The notes below the pieces were generated by a model that was given only the letters and a program-made list of their open reading frames with translations, was not told where the DNA came from and did no database searches. The translations under genes were made by a program, and so were the position numbers. This document shows positions 26,484 through 36,132 of a stretch of DNA of 53,961 nt, piece after piece. The DNA comes from Pseudanabaena sp. UWO311. GTDB lineage: Bacteria; Cyanobacteriota; Cyanobacteriia; Pseudanabaenales; Pseudanabaenaceae. The DNA lies in NCBI RefSeq assembly GCF_006937785.1, contig NZ_SJEE01000037.1, positions 1 to 53,961 on the forward strand, in the 5' to 3' direction. How positions within the stretch are numbered: the first letter of the stretch is position 1; the number at the start of each line of letters is the position of its first letter.

Positions 26484-28487
26484 ATGGTCGCTGCACCCTC
26501 GAAACCTCAAACCCTTGAGACACTCTGCATTAACTCCATCCGCTTTTTATCGATCGATGCGGTCGAAAAGGCAAAATCTGGTCACCCCGGTCTGCCGATG
26601 GGCGCAGCACCAATGGCTTTTGTGCTGTTTGATCAGTTTTTAAAATTTAATCCAAAAAGTCCTAAATGGGTTGATCGCGATCGTTTTGTCTTGTCCGCAG
26701 GACATGGCTGCATGTTGCAATACTCATTGCTTCATCTAACTGGTTATGACAGCGTATCTTTAGACGAAATCAAGCAATTCCGTCAGTTAGGGAGTGCTAC
26801 CCCTGGCCACCCTGAAAACTTTGAAACAGCAGGCGTTGAAGTTACAACTGGTCCTCTCGGTCAAGGTGTAGGTAATGCTGTTGGTTTAGCGATCGCAGAA
26901 GCTCATTTGGCAGCTCGTTTTAACAAACCTGGTCACAATATTGTTGATCACTATACATATGTCATTCTTGGCGATGGCTGCAACATGGAAGGCATTGCTT
27001 CTGAAGCAGCTTCCTTGGGTGGTCACCTCAAGCTCGGCAAGCTGATCATGATGTACGACAGCAACAGTATCTCTATCGATGGCAGCACCGACCTCGCATT
27101 TACTGAAGATGTTGGTAAGCGCTACGAAGCTTATGGCTGGCATGTCACCTATGTTGCCGATGGTAACGAAGACTTAGATGCGATCGCTAAAGCGCTCGAA
27201 GAGTCCAAATCAGTCAAAGACAAGCCTAGCTTGATTGTTGTCACCACTACCATTGGTTTTGGTTCACCCAAAAAAGCTGGTACAGCTGGCGTTCATGGTG
27301 CGGCTCTTGGTACTGATGAGGTTGCTGCAACCCGTGCTAACCTCGGTTGGGAATACGAACCTTTTGAAGTTCCTGCTGATGCTCTGGCTCGTTTCCGTCA
27401 AGCGATCAATAAGGGTGCAAGTGCCGAAGCTGAATGGAATGAGCGCTTTGCTGCTTATGAAAAGGCTTATCCAGCAGAAGCTGCTGAATACAAGCGCATC
27501 ATGGCTGGCGAATTACCTGAAGGCTGGGAAAAAGCCCTTGAGCCAGTTGCTGAAAAAGAAACTTCGACCCGTTTGCTTTCAGAAGCTTGCTTGAATGCGC
27601 TGTCTCCTGTATTGCCTGAATTCCTTGGTGGTTCTGCTGATTTGGCTCACTCCAACATGACCTATGTCAAAGGTTTGCCAGACTTCCAATATGGATCTTA
27701 CGAAGGTCGTAACTTCCGCTTTGGTGTTCGTGAACACGCAATGGGCGCAATCATGAACGGCATGATCTTGCATGGCGGCACAATTCCTTACGGTGCAACC
27801 TTCCTCGTATTTGCTGACTATATGCGCGGCGCTATCCGCTTGTCGGCGCTGTCGGAAGTTGGTGTGCTATACATTATGACCCACGACTCCGTAATGCTTG
27901 GTGAAGATGGTCCCACGCACCAACCAGTCGAAACCCTCGCTTCGATGCGCGTAATTCCTAATTTGTTAGTATTGCGTCCTGCGGATGCTAAGGAAACCGT
28001 TGGGACTTATCAAGTTGCGATCGCTAACCGTAAGCGTCCATCATTGATGGCTTTCACTCGCCAAAACGTGAAGAATTTGGCTGGTACTTCCATCGAAGGA
28101 ACCAAGAAAGGTGCTTATATCGTTGTTGATGCGCCAAACCCAGAGTTAATCTTCATTGCTACTGGTTCAGAACTTGAGTTGGCTGTTAAGGCTGCGGCTA
28201 TCTTGGCTGGAGAAGGCAAGGCTGTTCGTGTTGTCTCTATGCCATCGATGGAACTCTACAACGAACAATCCGATGAGTACAAAGAATCTGTACTTCCAGT
28301 TGCAGTCAAGAAGCGTGTCAGTGTTGAAGCTGGTAGCACCTTTGGCTGGCACAAGTATGTCGGTTCTGAAGGCGCAGTTATTGGTATGGATAGCTTTGGT
28401 GTTTCGGCTCCAGGTCCTATCGGTTATGCGAAGTTCGGCTTCACCGTTGATAACGTCGTTGCAACTGCACGTAAGGTTCTCGGTTAA
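26484..28487 (+). CDS. tkt: Transketolase
   Basis: This 667-residue protein, the standard length, carries the thiamine diphosphate site [19 protein letters not shown], the N-terminal [11 protein letters not shown] and TPGHPE motifs, and the transketolase signature in the second domain ([17 protein letters not shown]). It interconverts sugar phosphates in the Calvin cycle and the pentose phosphate pathway. Start ATG 26484. Codon choice is richer in GCT/GGT/AAG than in its neighbours, as expected for a highly expressed gene. A hairpin with a T-tract follows. Confidence 0.97.
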   Translation: MVAAPSKPQTLETLCINSIRFLSIDAVEKAKSGHPGLPMGAAPMAFVLFDQFLKFNPKSPKWVDRDRFVLSAGHGCMLQYSLLHLTGYDSVSLDEIKQFRQLGSATPGHPENFETAGVEVTTGPLGQGVGNAVGLAIAEAHLAARFNKPGHNIVDHYTYVILGDGCNMEGIASEAASLGGHLKLGKLIMMYDSNSISIDGSTDLAFTEDVGKRYEAYGWHVTYVADGNEDLDAIAKALEESKSVKDKPSLIVVTTTIGFGSPKKAGTAGVHGAALGTDEVAATRANLGWEYEPFEVPADALARFRQAINKGASAEAEWNERFAAYEKAYPAEAAEYKRIMAGELPEGWEKALEPVAEKETSTRLLSEACLNALSPVLPEFLGGSADLAHSNMTYVKGLPDFQYGSYEGRNFRFGVREHAMGAIMNGMILHGGTIPYGATFLVFADYMRGAIRLSALSEVGVLYIMTHDSVMLGEDGPTHQPVETLASMRVIPNLLVLRPADAKETVGTYQVAIANRKRPSLMAFTRQNVKNLAGTSIEGTKKGAYIVVDAPNPELIFIATGSELELAVKAAAILAGEGKAVRVVSMPSMELYNEQSDEYKESVLPVAVKKRVSVEAGSTFGWHKYVGSEGAVIGMDSFGVSAPGPIGYAKFGFTVDNVVATARKVLG

Positions 28488-28495
28488 TTAACCTC

Positions 28496-28530
28496 AAAAA
28501 AAAGCCTGCACCCAGTGCAGCCTTTTTTTA
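28496..28530 (+). terminator. Intrinsic terminator of transketolase
   Basis: An A-run, then TGCAC-CCA-GTGCA with flanking GCC/GCC (one mismatch), then a run of seven T. It lies about 9 nt after the tkt stop. Confidence 0.85.
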
Positions 28531-28532
28531 TA

Positions 28533-28571
28533 AAAGAGAGTTGCGGCGCGAAGCGCCGCAACTCTCTTTTT
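28533..28571. repeat. 18-bp palindrome with GGCGC-GAA-GCGCC centre
   Basis: The arms 28533-28550 and 28554-28571 are perfectly complementary. It sits between the tkt terminator and the stop of the WD40 gene and may terminate the latter. Confidence 0.75.
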
Positions 28572-28575
28572 GTTT

Positions 28576-31500
28576 TTACAGATCATGGGTTTCTAAATAG
28601 TCTTGAATCCAGTTGTTACCCAATTCCATCAGATGTGCCAGATCGAAATCCCATAAAATGATTTTTCCATTAACACTAGCGGAGGCAATTGTCTCACCAT
28701 CAGCGCTAAAGCAAACACTCTTCACTGCTGATTGATGACCTTGAAGCGTTAATAGTTCTTTCCCATCAAGGCTCCAGATCTTGACAGTATTATCGCTACT
28801 CCCCGACGCTAAGGCATTACCATCAGGACTAAAGCAAACACTTCTAACTTCAGCATTATGTTCATTTAGAGTTTTCAGTAATTTGCCATCAAGGTTCCAT
28901 AATTTCACACTACCATCTTTGCTACTACTAGCAACAGTCTGACTGTCTGGACTAAAGCAAACACTATAAACTTCTCCCGTATGACCATTCAAAGTATTCA
29001 ATAAAGTTCCATCCCAATGCCATAGTTTCACAGTTTTATCTTGGCTCGCCGTGGCTAACATATTGCCGTCAGGACTAAAACAGACTTGATAAACTGCATT
29101 AGCATGACCGATTAATGTATGTATCCATTCTCCTTCCTTATTCCACAGCTTGACAGTACAATCAGCACTAGCAGAGGCAAATAGCTCACCGTCACTACGA
29201 TAGGAGACACTATAAATCGCCGCCTCATGCTCGTTATATATACTTTTAAGCAAGACTCCTTTAGCATTCCAAATCTTGATGGCGCGATCGCTACCAACAG
29301 ACAGTAAGAATCGATTGTCTGGACTGAAACAGACACTATTCACACACTCTTTATGCCCTTCAAGAGAGGTAATTAATTTAGCGTTATCAAGCCAAATTTT
29401 TATCGTAAAATCACTGCTAGCAGAAGCTATAAATCGACTGTCATTACTAAAAACAACACAGTTCACCTCATCAGTGTGTCCAATTAGACATGGTAAGGAG
29501 TTGCACTTGGTACGCCAAAATTTAATTATTGTATCTTGACTCCCTGTAATCATCGTACTGCCATTAATATTAAAGTTAATGCTATGGACTCCACCTTTAT
29601 GTCCGTATATAGTTTGCAGTAAATTACCTTTGATGTCCCAAATTTTAATTGTACGATCGTTGCTAACTGAAGCCAAAGATTTGCCATTAGGGAGAAATCT
29701 TACTCCTAAAACCTTGTCAGTATGTCCTTCTAGAGAAGCAATTAGATTCCCTTCCATGTTCCAGAGTTTAATATCGTGATCACGGCTTACAGATGCAATA
29801 ATGCGCCCAGATGGAGAAATATCGATATCTTCAATAAATCGATCGTGGGCTTTGATAGTTCTTATAATTGTTCCATTGACATTCCAGACAATCAGCAATT
29901 GATCCGCACTACCTGTAACTATTCGCTCTCCATCTGGGCTAAAACAGAGACAAGTTATCCATTTGCTATGCCCGCGAGTAAAGGTATTAAATGCAGTACC
30001 ATCATCGCGCCATAATCTGATTTTGGCATCTTCGCCGCAAGAGGCAAATATGGCATCGGTGGGACTAAATTTCACTGCTAAGACTGGTGCTTCATGATCC
30101 TTTAGGATTTGAATCGGCTGATCGGCGTACAATTTCGTATATCGATCCATTTTCCAAAGCCTAATCGTGCCATCACGACTAGCCGAGGCAAGATGTTGTC
30201 CAGTACGACTGAAACTGAGGCTAGTAATCCAGTTTGTATGTCCATTTAGGGTTTGTTTTAGGTTTCCTTTCATATCCCAAATTTTTATCGTGCGATCGCT
30301 ACTTCCTGATGCAATGAGATAGTCATTAGGCGCGATCGCAATGCAGGTAACAGTATTTAGATGCCCCGCAAGGTGATTGTATTCGCGAACATTGTAAACG
30401 GCTTGATGCAATGCGCTTATCCCATGCATTCGGAGACTGGCTCTTTCACCAGTGGAGTTTTCTAAGTCCTGTAATTGCTGACCTGCTTCCATGGACTCGA
30501 TGAGCGCTTCAAATTGCTGATTGAGGATAAAAGTCGCCTTAGCGGAAGCACTTTTTAGAACAACTTCGGCTTGCGTTAAGCTAGCTTGTAGTCTTTGCTG
30601 CATCTCCACCAACCTAACCTTAGCTTCTTGCTCAGCCTCCAAAGTTTTTTCTAGTCGTTGTTTTGCTGCTGAAAGAATTTGATTTGCTTCGGCTTGGGCA
30701 AAGAGCGCTACTTCTACTTCTCTTTTTTCAAGGTCTTGACTAGCTGAAAAGAATTGGTAATCATGATTACTCAAATTCTTATCTGAAGCCCATGATAAAG
30801 CATCTTGTAATGCTTGTCCTCGCAACAATCGTGACTCATCTTGGTAGTCAGAATCTACCCACGCCTTAAATGATTCACCATAGGGACGTAAATTTGCTAA
30901 AGCTTGGTTTACCCAATTTTGATTAAAAATTGCTGCGTAAACTGGGTTATAGACTCTTAATCTTCCTTCACGTTTAACGACTAGTCCAGTAATCCTTAAC
31001 TCAGTTTGTTCAGGAGTATCATCGGCAATTATTCCCCATTCGATTTTGTTCAAAGATGGCTCTGAAGCTAAAATTTGTTGGTACAAGCCGAGTAGCCTTC
31101 CTTGACGGTTTTCGCTGCTCCAGAGAATGCGATCGCGAATTGTTTTGAAATGTTCAGGCTGATCCTGTATTTCCCAGTTATCAACTAGACGCGATCGCAC
31201 TAAATTATTTACCCAGACTAGTTCATGATTTAGCGGTATCAACTCTGGTGAATTTAGAATCATTTGACAAAGTTTCTGGGTGAGAAATGGTTGTCCACCT
31301 GTATAAGCAATGATTGCTTTGAGGACTGCGACGGGGTTCTGAGACTTTGTTAAGATGCCTCGCATTAGAGGTTTTGCTTCTTTTAGCTGAAAGCCCTTTA
31401 GCTCGATTGCTCGACCAATGTTAAAGGGAGTTCGTTGTTTATCACGGATCAGGTCAGCAGGGGTAGCTACTCCGAACAGAGCAAAGGTTAGACGATTATA

Positions 31501-32031
31501 GGCAATGCGATCGGCGCGACGATTAAATAATTCTCGAATCAATGCAAAAAAATCATCAACGGCAAAATTCAAACTGAGGATACTATCAATTTCATCCACA
31601 AATAGAATTACAGGCGAAGAGATTTTCTTGAGCAATCCTTCATCAAGGAATTTACCAAAGCGTTGCACTGGAGAAAGCAAGTGATTACGTTCCCACCACT
31701 CTTCCAAATCAAAGGAATCATAAAGCCCAAGGCTACTGATAATGCTATCAATCAGCCCTGCATACCACTGATCTGGTGTAATGTCAGATGTGCCGATCGC
31801 AGTAATATCAATCGCCGCACAGGTGTAATTTTCCTCTTGCAGTCGTTTCATCGTGCGGACTCTAAGGCTAGACTTCCCCATCTGCCGCGAATTGAGAACA
31901 TAACAAAATTCTCCAGATTTCAAACTTTCATAGAGATCGCTATCAGCTTGCCTCGCTACATATGTAGGTGCATCAACAGATAGACTGCCACCAACTTGAT
32001 ATAGATAATTTGTAGTTCTTTCTGCAAGCAT
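28576..32031 (-). CDS. STAND-like NTPase (AAA_35) with 14 WD40 repeats
   Basis: This is a 1151-residue protein. Residues 1-330 are an AAA_35-type NTPase: Walker A in [10 protein letters not shown] and Walker B in [11 protein letters not shown] linker helix region of about 130 residues (about 430-560; [20 protein letters not shown] and following) likely forms a coiled coil. The C-terminal part holds 14 WD40 units, each ending in (K/R)xW, enough for two seven-blade propellers. Such proteins act as signal hubs or sensors that assemble on binding a partner; some related STAND proteins defend against phage. It is downstream of a kinase carrying the same NTPase domain, 50 nt away with a palindrome between. 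Ligand and output are unknown. Confidence 0.9.
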   Translation of the reverse strand: MLAERTTNYLYQVGGSLSVDAPTYVARQADSDLYESLKSGEFCYVLNSRQMGKSSLRVRTMKRLQEENYTCAAIDITAIGTSDITPDQWYAGLIDSIISSLGLYDSFDLEEWWERNHLLSPVQRFGKFLDEGLLKKISSPVILFVDEIDSILSLNFAVDDFFALIRELFNRRADRIAYNRLTFALFGVATPADLIRDKQRTPFNIGRAIELKGFQLKEAKPLMRGILTKSQNPVAVLKAIIAYTGGQPFLTQKLCQMILNSPELIPLNHELVWVNNLVRSRLVDNWEIQDQPEHFKTIRDRILWSSENRQGRLLGLYQQILASEPSLNKIEWGIIADDTPEQTELRITGLVVKREGRLRVYNPVYAAIFNQNWVNQALANLRPYGESFKAWVDSDYQDESRLLRGQALQDALSWASDKNLSNHDYQFFSASQDLEKREVEVALFAQAEANQILSAAKQRLEKTLEAEQEAKVRLVEMQQRLQASLTQAEVVLKSASAKATFILNQQFEALIESMEAGQQLQDLENSTGERASLRMHGISALHQAVYNVREYNHLAGHLNTVTCIAIAPNDYLIASGSSDRTIKIWDMKGNLKQTLNGHTNWITSLSFSRTGQHLASASRDGTIRLWKMDRYTKLYADQPIQILKDHEAPVLAVKFSPTDAIFASCGEDAKIRLWRDDGTAFNTFTRGHSKWITCLCFSPDGERIVTGSADQLLIVWNVNGTIIRTIKAHDRFIEDIDISPSGRIIASVSRDHDIKLWNMEGNLIASLEGHTDKVLGVRFLPNGKSLASVSNDRTIKIWDIKGNLLQTIYGHKGGVHSINFNINGSTMITGSQDTIIKFWRTKCNSLPCLIGHTDEVNCVVFSNDSRFIASASSDFTIKIWLDNAKLITSLEGHKECVNSVCFSPDNRFLLSVGSDRAIKIWNAKGVLLKSIYNEHEAAIYSVSYRSDGELFASASADCTVKLWNKEGEWIHTLIGHANAVYQVCFSPDGNMLATASQDKTVKLWHWDGTLLNTLNGHTGEVYSVCFSPDSQTVASSSKDGSVKLWNLDGKLLKTLNEHNAEVRSVCFSPDGNALASGSSDNTVKIWSLDGKELLTLQGHQSAVKSVCFSADGETIASASVNGKIILWDFDLAHLMELGNNWIQDYLETHDL

Positions 32032-32052
32032 CTTTTACCTAACAAATTGTAG

Positions 32053-32083
32053 AGAGAATGCGGCGCTTAGCGCCGCATTCTCT
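32053..32083. repeat. 14-bp palindrome at the kinase gene stop
   Basis: The arms 32053-32066 and 32070-32083 are perfectly complementary around TTA, with the GCGGCGC core. The kinase stop (TAG, 32082-32084) lies inside the right arm, so the palindrome ends that gene. Confidence 0.75.
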
Positions 32084-34022
32084 ACGGGTTTATTTTGGAT
32101 TGTTGAAAAATTTGTTGAAAATATTGATAATACAAAGCACACATAGGAACTACATGATTACCAACTAGCTTCACTAAACCAATGCTTCTCAACTTAAAGG
32201 CTAATTGGCTATCTAACTGCAAAGGGCGAGAGCTGATAACCAACTCTTTGTATGCTTCTAGCAGTTCAGGATCTTCTCTTAAACTGCCAAGTTGACGACG
32301 AAGATGGTTGCCATAAATCCCTTCTTCAGTTGGAGAAGTTTTGAGTAAATTTCCCCAATCTATTCTTCCTCGCGCAATTTGATAAAGGGCTAGTCTAACC
32401 AAATAAGGATGTCCACCAGTAAGCATTAGCAATTGTTTTATCTGAGTTGGTTGCCAATCTAGTTGATGTCGCTGCACTAACTCCGCAATTTGCGCCAGAG
32501 TCAATTCAGGTAAATCAATCGGTAAACCAACATTAAAAGGTGACTGATTGATATTTAAAGGAATATAGACTTCTTTGGAATGAACAATTACTAATCTCAG
32601 CTTTTTCCAGATATCCTCATTTTTTGCCTTTTCATGCCAAGCTCTTAGTAAACCAAAAAAATCAGAGGCGATTTTAGGATATTGAAAGATTAAATCTACT
32701 TCATCCAGCCCTAACACTAAAGGGGTTTCCTTTGCGGCAAGTAAGTAACGCTGAAAATATTTTGTACACTTGTTTTTGCTACCTAGTACTCCTTGCCAAT
32801 ACTCCTCCAAATTATCCTCTAGCTCTAATTCCGAAGCAATACTCGCACAAAACCATTTTAGAAATAAATCTAGGTCATCAAATATATCGCTATCCGCTTG
32901 CTGAAAGTATAAATGCGCGACTTGATATCCCTTATGCTTAGCATAAGCTAGAGTGCGTGATAGCAAAGAGGACTTGCCCATTTGTCTAGGCGCTTTAATC
33001 CGAATTAGTGAACCTGCTCGCAGCATAGTTTCCAGACAGTCTTTTTCAATAGGAGGGCGCTGAATATAGAAACGAGAGCCTAATTCTATTTGTCCCTCAG
33101 GTTCTTCTAATTGAAGTTGCTGCGGTTGTTTTGGTGGAGGGTTAGAAATAGTTGTTGCCGCCTTAGCATTGCGAAGAAGATTCTCTAGTGCTAGCAGAGC
33201 ATCTATCGCATCTTGATATCTTTGGCGATAGTCATATCGCACCATTTTGTCAATGATTGCCGCTAGTGCTGGATTAATCTTAATATTGACCTTAGCACCA
33301 GCTAAGGCGCAGGTATATTCATTGGTTAGCCGATCTTTTGGTAATTCTTTAAAAGAAAGTCCTGTGAAAGCCTGTAAGCACATTATCCCCAAGGCATAAA
33401 CATCGCTGCAAAATTTGGGGTGACCCGCTAATTGCTCATTGGGCATATACATCAAGGAACCAACCACAACACTACGGGTCTGGTTTTCTTCTTCGATAAA
33501 GCGCTCTAATGAGTCTGGGCTTATAGCTTTGACGGCTCCAAAGTCAATCAGGACAATTTTGCGATCACTACGACGACGGATCAAATTAGCAGGTTTGATA
33601 TCTCGATGAATTACTTGACAGCCATGGACAAAAGATAATACTTGCAAAATATCCCTTAAGCTAGAAATCAGCTTTATTTGATCCCATCTTTTGCCAGCAC
33701 CAATCTCAGATTCTAAGGTATCACCTTCAATAAACTCTTGGACTAGATAGAATTCACCACCTTGCTCAAAGTGGGCAAATAGTCGTGGAATCTGATCGTG
33801 AACACCTAAATCATGTAAAGTGGCAGCCTCACTATCAAATAGGCGTTTAGCGATCGCTAGTTCTTGAGGTTTAAGTAATTGGAGCTTTAGTTGCTTAACC
33901 ACACAAACTGGCTGATTTGGCAACTGTAAATCCCGCGCTAAAAAAGTCTGCCCAAAACCACCACCACCAAGAGGTTTTACAATTTTATATCTGCCTGCAA
34001 GAATTGCTTCAGAATAGGTCAT
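32082..34022 (-). CDS. Ser/Thr protein kinase fused to an AAA_35-type NTPase
   Basis: I use ATG 34022; the longer frame opens with TTG. The protein is about 646 residues. The kinase domain (about 10-280) has the glycine loop GGGGFGQTF, lysine in VVKQLK, catalytic loop HRDIKPANL and DFGAVK. The AAA_35-type domain (about 310-640) has APRQMGKSS as Walker A and LGLDEVDLIF as Walker B. No transmembrane segment is seen, so it is cytoplasmic. The last codons (KINP-stop) run into a palindrome. The downstream gene encodes a second AAA_35-type protein with WD40 repeats, suggesting a phosphorelay-like or assembly pair; that is inference. Confidence 0.9.
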   Translation of the reverse strand: MTYSEAILAGRYKIVKPLGGGGFGQTFLARDLQLPNQPVCVVKQLKLQLLKPQELAIAKRLFDSEAATLHDLGVHDQIPRLFAHFEQGGEFYLVQEFIEGDTLESEIGAGKRWDQIKLISSLRDILQVLSFVHGCQVIHRDIKPANLIRRRSDRKIVLIDFGAVKAISPDSLERFIEEENQTRSVVVGSLMYMPNEQLAGHPKFCSDVYALGIMCLQAFTGLSFKELPKDRLTNEYTCALAGAKVNIKINPALAAIIDKMVRYDYRQRYQDAIDALLALENLLRNAKAATTISNPPPKQPQQLQLEEPEGQIELGSRFYIQRPPIEKDCLETMLRAGSLIRIKAPRQMGKSSLLSRTLAYAKHKGYQVAHLYFQQADSDIFDDLDLFLKWFCASIASELELEDNLEEYWQGVLGSKNKCTKYFQRYLLAAKETPLVLGLDEVDLIFQYPKIASDFFGLLRAWHEKAKNEDIWKKLRLVIVHSKEVYIPLNINQSPFNVGLPIDLPELTLAQIAELVQRHQLDWQPTQIKQLLMLTGGHPYLVRLALYQIARGRIDWGNLLKTSPTEEGIYGNHLRRQLGSLREDPELLEAYKELVISSRPLQLDSQLAFKLRSIGLVKLVGNHVVPMCALYYQYFQQIFQQSKINP

Positions 34023-34098
34023 GGTGGTTAAAATCAATCTAAATTTTTAAGTCATATTTATTTTCATAATACAACGAACCTTAATGTAATTAGAACTT

Positions 34099-34151
34099 CT
34101 TAAGCCATAGCCATCAAAATGACGTAGTCTTTTTGATGGCTATGGCTTAAG
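34099..34151. repeat. 21-bp palindrome upstream of the kinase gene
   Basis: The arms 34099-34119 and 34131-34151 are perfectly complementary around an 11-nt loop. Confidence 0.8.
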
Positions 34152-34211
34152 ATTCTCTCTGGGCTTAATCTTTACCGTTTTAAAATGTGTTAATACTTTA
34201 GAGCGATAGTG

Positions 34212-34311
34212 TTATACCAAAACACAAAATGGTTAAGCAATTTTGCGTTTTTAAAACCTTTACAGGGTTTGGTTTTTAATTCACAAAAGTATCGTTACAC
34301 TTTTGTGAATT
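34212..34311. repeat. 74-bp dispersed repeat plus hairpin
   Basis: 34212-34285 matches 53464-53537 in the opposite orientation, with about 66 of 74 bases identical by eye and no gap. It starts TTATACCAAAACACAAAATGG. A 13-bp hairpin (34278-34290 and 34299-34311) overlaps its right end. Confidence 0.8.
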
Positions 34312-34333
34312 GGGATTAAGGTGTGATTTCAAA

Positions 34334-34388
34334 AAACAAATTTTGTTGTTTTTAGCACCAAAGGTGCTAAAAACAACAAAATTTGTTT
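34334..34388. repeat. 55-nt perfect palindrome, 26-bp arms
   Basis: The arms 34334-34359 and 34363-34388 are perfectly complementary with loop AAA. It has the same total length and loop size as the copies at 11927 and 34446, but an AT-rich arm and no GGCGC core. TTTCACAATGAGAATTGCTG follows; the near-identical TTTCATAATGAAAATTGCTG occurs at 42461. Confidence 0.85.
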
Positions 34389-34434
34389 CACAATGAGAAT
34401 TGCTGATAGATTCTATAGCAATGAAAGAGATGGC

Positions 34435-34508
34435 TAGGACAAATCAAAACCCAAATAAATGAAGGCGGCGCGAAGCGCCGCCTTCATTTATTTGGGTTTT
34501 ATGTCCTA
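34435..34508. repeat. 74-nt palindromic element with TAGGACA ends
   Basis: The core 34446-34500 is a perfect palindrome (26-bp arms, loop GAA) starting AAAACCCAAATAAATG, with GGCGGCGC at the centre. Outside it lie TAGGACA (34435-34441) and TGTCCTA (34502-34508). The mdh stop codon TAG is the end of the right outer repeat. Confidence 0.9.
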
Positions 34509-35471
34509 AGCAAAACTTTCATTGCTATAGAGGAGATTGATATTCTCTTGGATAGATGCTGCGGAAGCATGGAGTGAGGCAATTTCCTCATCTAGAAGTT
34601 GAAGTTCGATAACCTTTTCAACTCCTTGCCTTCCTAACTGTACAGGTACACCCATGAATATATCTTTTAAACCATATTCACCTGTGAGATGAGCTGCAGC
34701 AGGAAAAATTCGATGCCGATCGCTAATGATTGCTTCGACCATGACATAGGCGGCTGCCGATGGTGCAAAATATGCACTACCATTTTGTAGCAACTTGACG
34801 ATTTCTGCGCCGCCATTGCGAGTTCGTTCCACTAGTCGGGAGATCGTCTCCTGTGACATTAGTTCTGTAATTGGAACACCATTTACTGTCGATAGGCGTG
34901 GCAAAGGAAGCATCAAATCTCCATGCCCACCCAACACGGTTGTATAGATATCCGCAGTGGATATGCCTAATTCCATCGCAATAAAAGTTTGAAATCTGGC
35001 GGCATCTAAAACTCCAGCCATGCCAACTACTCTTTGGGGTGGTAAACCACTGATTTGCCATGCTAAGTAAGTCATTACATCTAAAGGATTAGAGACAATG
35101 AGCAAAATTGCAGAAGGAGATAGAGCGATCGCCTTCTGTACGACATCCTTGACTATGCCTGCATTAATCCTGAGCAGATCATTGCGACTCATGCCCTCTT
35201 TGCGAGGTAAGCCTGCGGTAATGACAATCACATCCGAATCTTGGGTATCGCTGTAGTCATTGGTGCCGATAATTTGGCGATCGAGATTGGATATCGTATG
35301 CGCTTGGGCAAGATCGAGAGCAATTCCCTGCGGTTTCCCTTGGACAATATCGCATAAAACAACGTCCGCTAGATTTTGCTTGGCGATGCGTTGCGCTAAC
35401 ATACCGCCGACATTTCCTGCACCAATGACGGTGACTTTAGGCGATCGATAATCTTGTATTTGCATTGTCAT
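34506..35471 (-). CDS. mdh: Malate dehydrogenase (LDH-like type)
   Basis: In this 321-residue protein the NAD site is VTVIGAGNVGG, and the mobile loop AGLPRKEGMSRNDLL has the arginines that select malate/oxaloacetate. Downstream are SNPLDVMTYLAW, GMAGVLDAARFQTFIA and the catalytic HGD in GGHGD. It makes oxaloacetate from malate in the citric-acid branch. Two ATGs (35471 and 35465) both lie near GAAGGA; the second has the better distance. Its stop codon belongs to the palindromic element that follows, which is unusual for a core gene. Confidence 0.94.
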   Translation of the reverse strand: MTMQIQDYRSPKVTVIGAGNVGGMLAQRIAKQNLADVVLCDIVQGKPQGIALDLAQAHTISNLDRQIIGTNDYSDTQDSDVIVITAGLPRKEGMSRNDLLRINAGIVKDVVQKAIALSPSAILLIVSNPLDVMTYLAWQISGLPPQRVVGMAGVLDAARFQTFIAMELGISTADIYTTVLGGHGDLMLPLPRLSTVNGVPITELMSQETISRLVERTRNGGAEIVKLLQNGSAYFAPSAAAYVMVEAIISDRHRIFPAAAHLTGEYGLKDIFMGVPVQLGRQGVEKVIELQLLDEEIASLHASAASIQENINLLYSNESFA

Positions 35472-35479
35472 AATTCCTT

Positions 35480-36001
35480 CTATTGGGAAACATGAAATTT
35501 ACTGTAGTAATAAAGCAGTGCTTCTGCTCTTCCTTTTTTGGTTTTCATGTTACATGACTCTAGATAAGCATTAATTAGTTGTGGGTTTCGTCCATCATGG
35601 TAGAGATACACTTGATAATTCCCACTCTTCCAAACTGAAGGCTGACTATTTGGCAGATCTTTAGCTGTCAAACGTAAAACTGAACCTGTTTTCTTGTTTT
35701 TCTGAATCCAATATTTTTGTAATACATTTTTTTGATCTCGACAAATCATGACCAAAAAGCTGGTGCTCTCAGCAAAGTCTTGGAGATCAGATTTTACTGG
35801 ACATGATGCGAAAAGGCTCTTCTTAGGTAAATCTTGAATTGGCTTACGGATTGTGACTTTCCCAGTTGCTGGTATCGGCGTTGAGAAGTCATAGTCACGT
35901 TTAAAAATATCATCAGCGATCGCGAATGGTTGATAACTCGCAACTAGCAAAGTGCCCAATAAAGTGCCAAAAATTAAATTAGAGCAGTTTTTTGTTTTCA
36001 T
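35480..36001 (-). CDS. Secreted protein of unknown function
   Basis: I place the start at ATG 36001 because AGGAG lies 9 nt upstream; the longer frame has no such signal. The 173-residue product opens MKTKNCSNLIFGTLLGTLLV and continues ASYQPFAIADD, a signal peptide. The mature part has five cysteines, some likely in disulfides (ASCPVKSD, VMICRDQ, LESCNMK). No family is recognised. It is upstream of mdh, 8 nt away, on the same strand, so co-transcription is likely; a functional link is not evident. Confidence 0.7.
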   Translation of the reverse strand: MKTKNCSNLIFGTLLGTLLVASYQPFAIADDIFKRDYDFSTPIPATGKVTIRKPIQDLPKKSLFASCPVKSDLQDFAESTSFLVMICRDQKNVLQKYWIQKNKKTGSVLRLTAKDLPNSQPSVWKSGNYQVYLYHDGRNPQLINAYLESCNMKTKKGRAEALLYYYSKFHVSQ

Positions 36002-36132
36002 ACTTTTTCTCCTACAGCAATTACTGATCAAACGAGCCAATATAAACCCTAAAAATGTTTCAAAGCAACGCTTTTAGGGCTTGAGGCGCAAAGCGCAGTA
36101 ATTTAAAGTCAGCACTTCACGCGATCTTAAAA

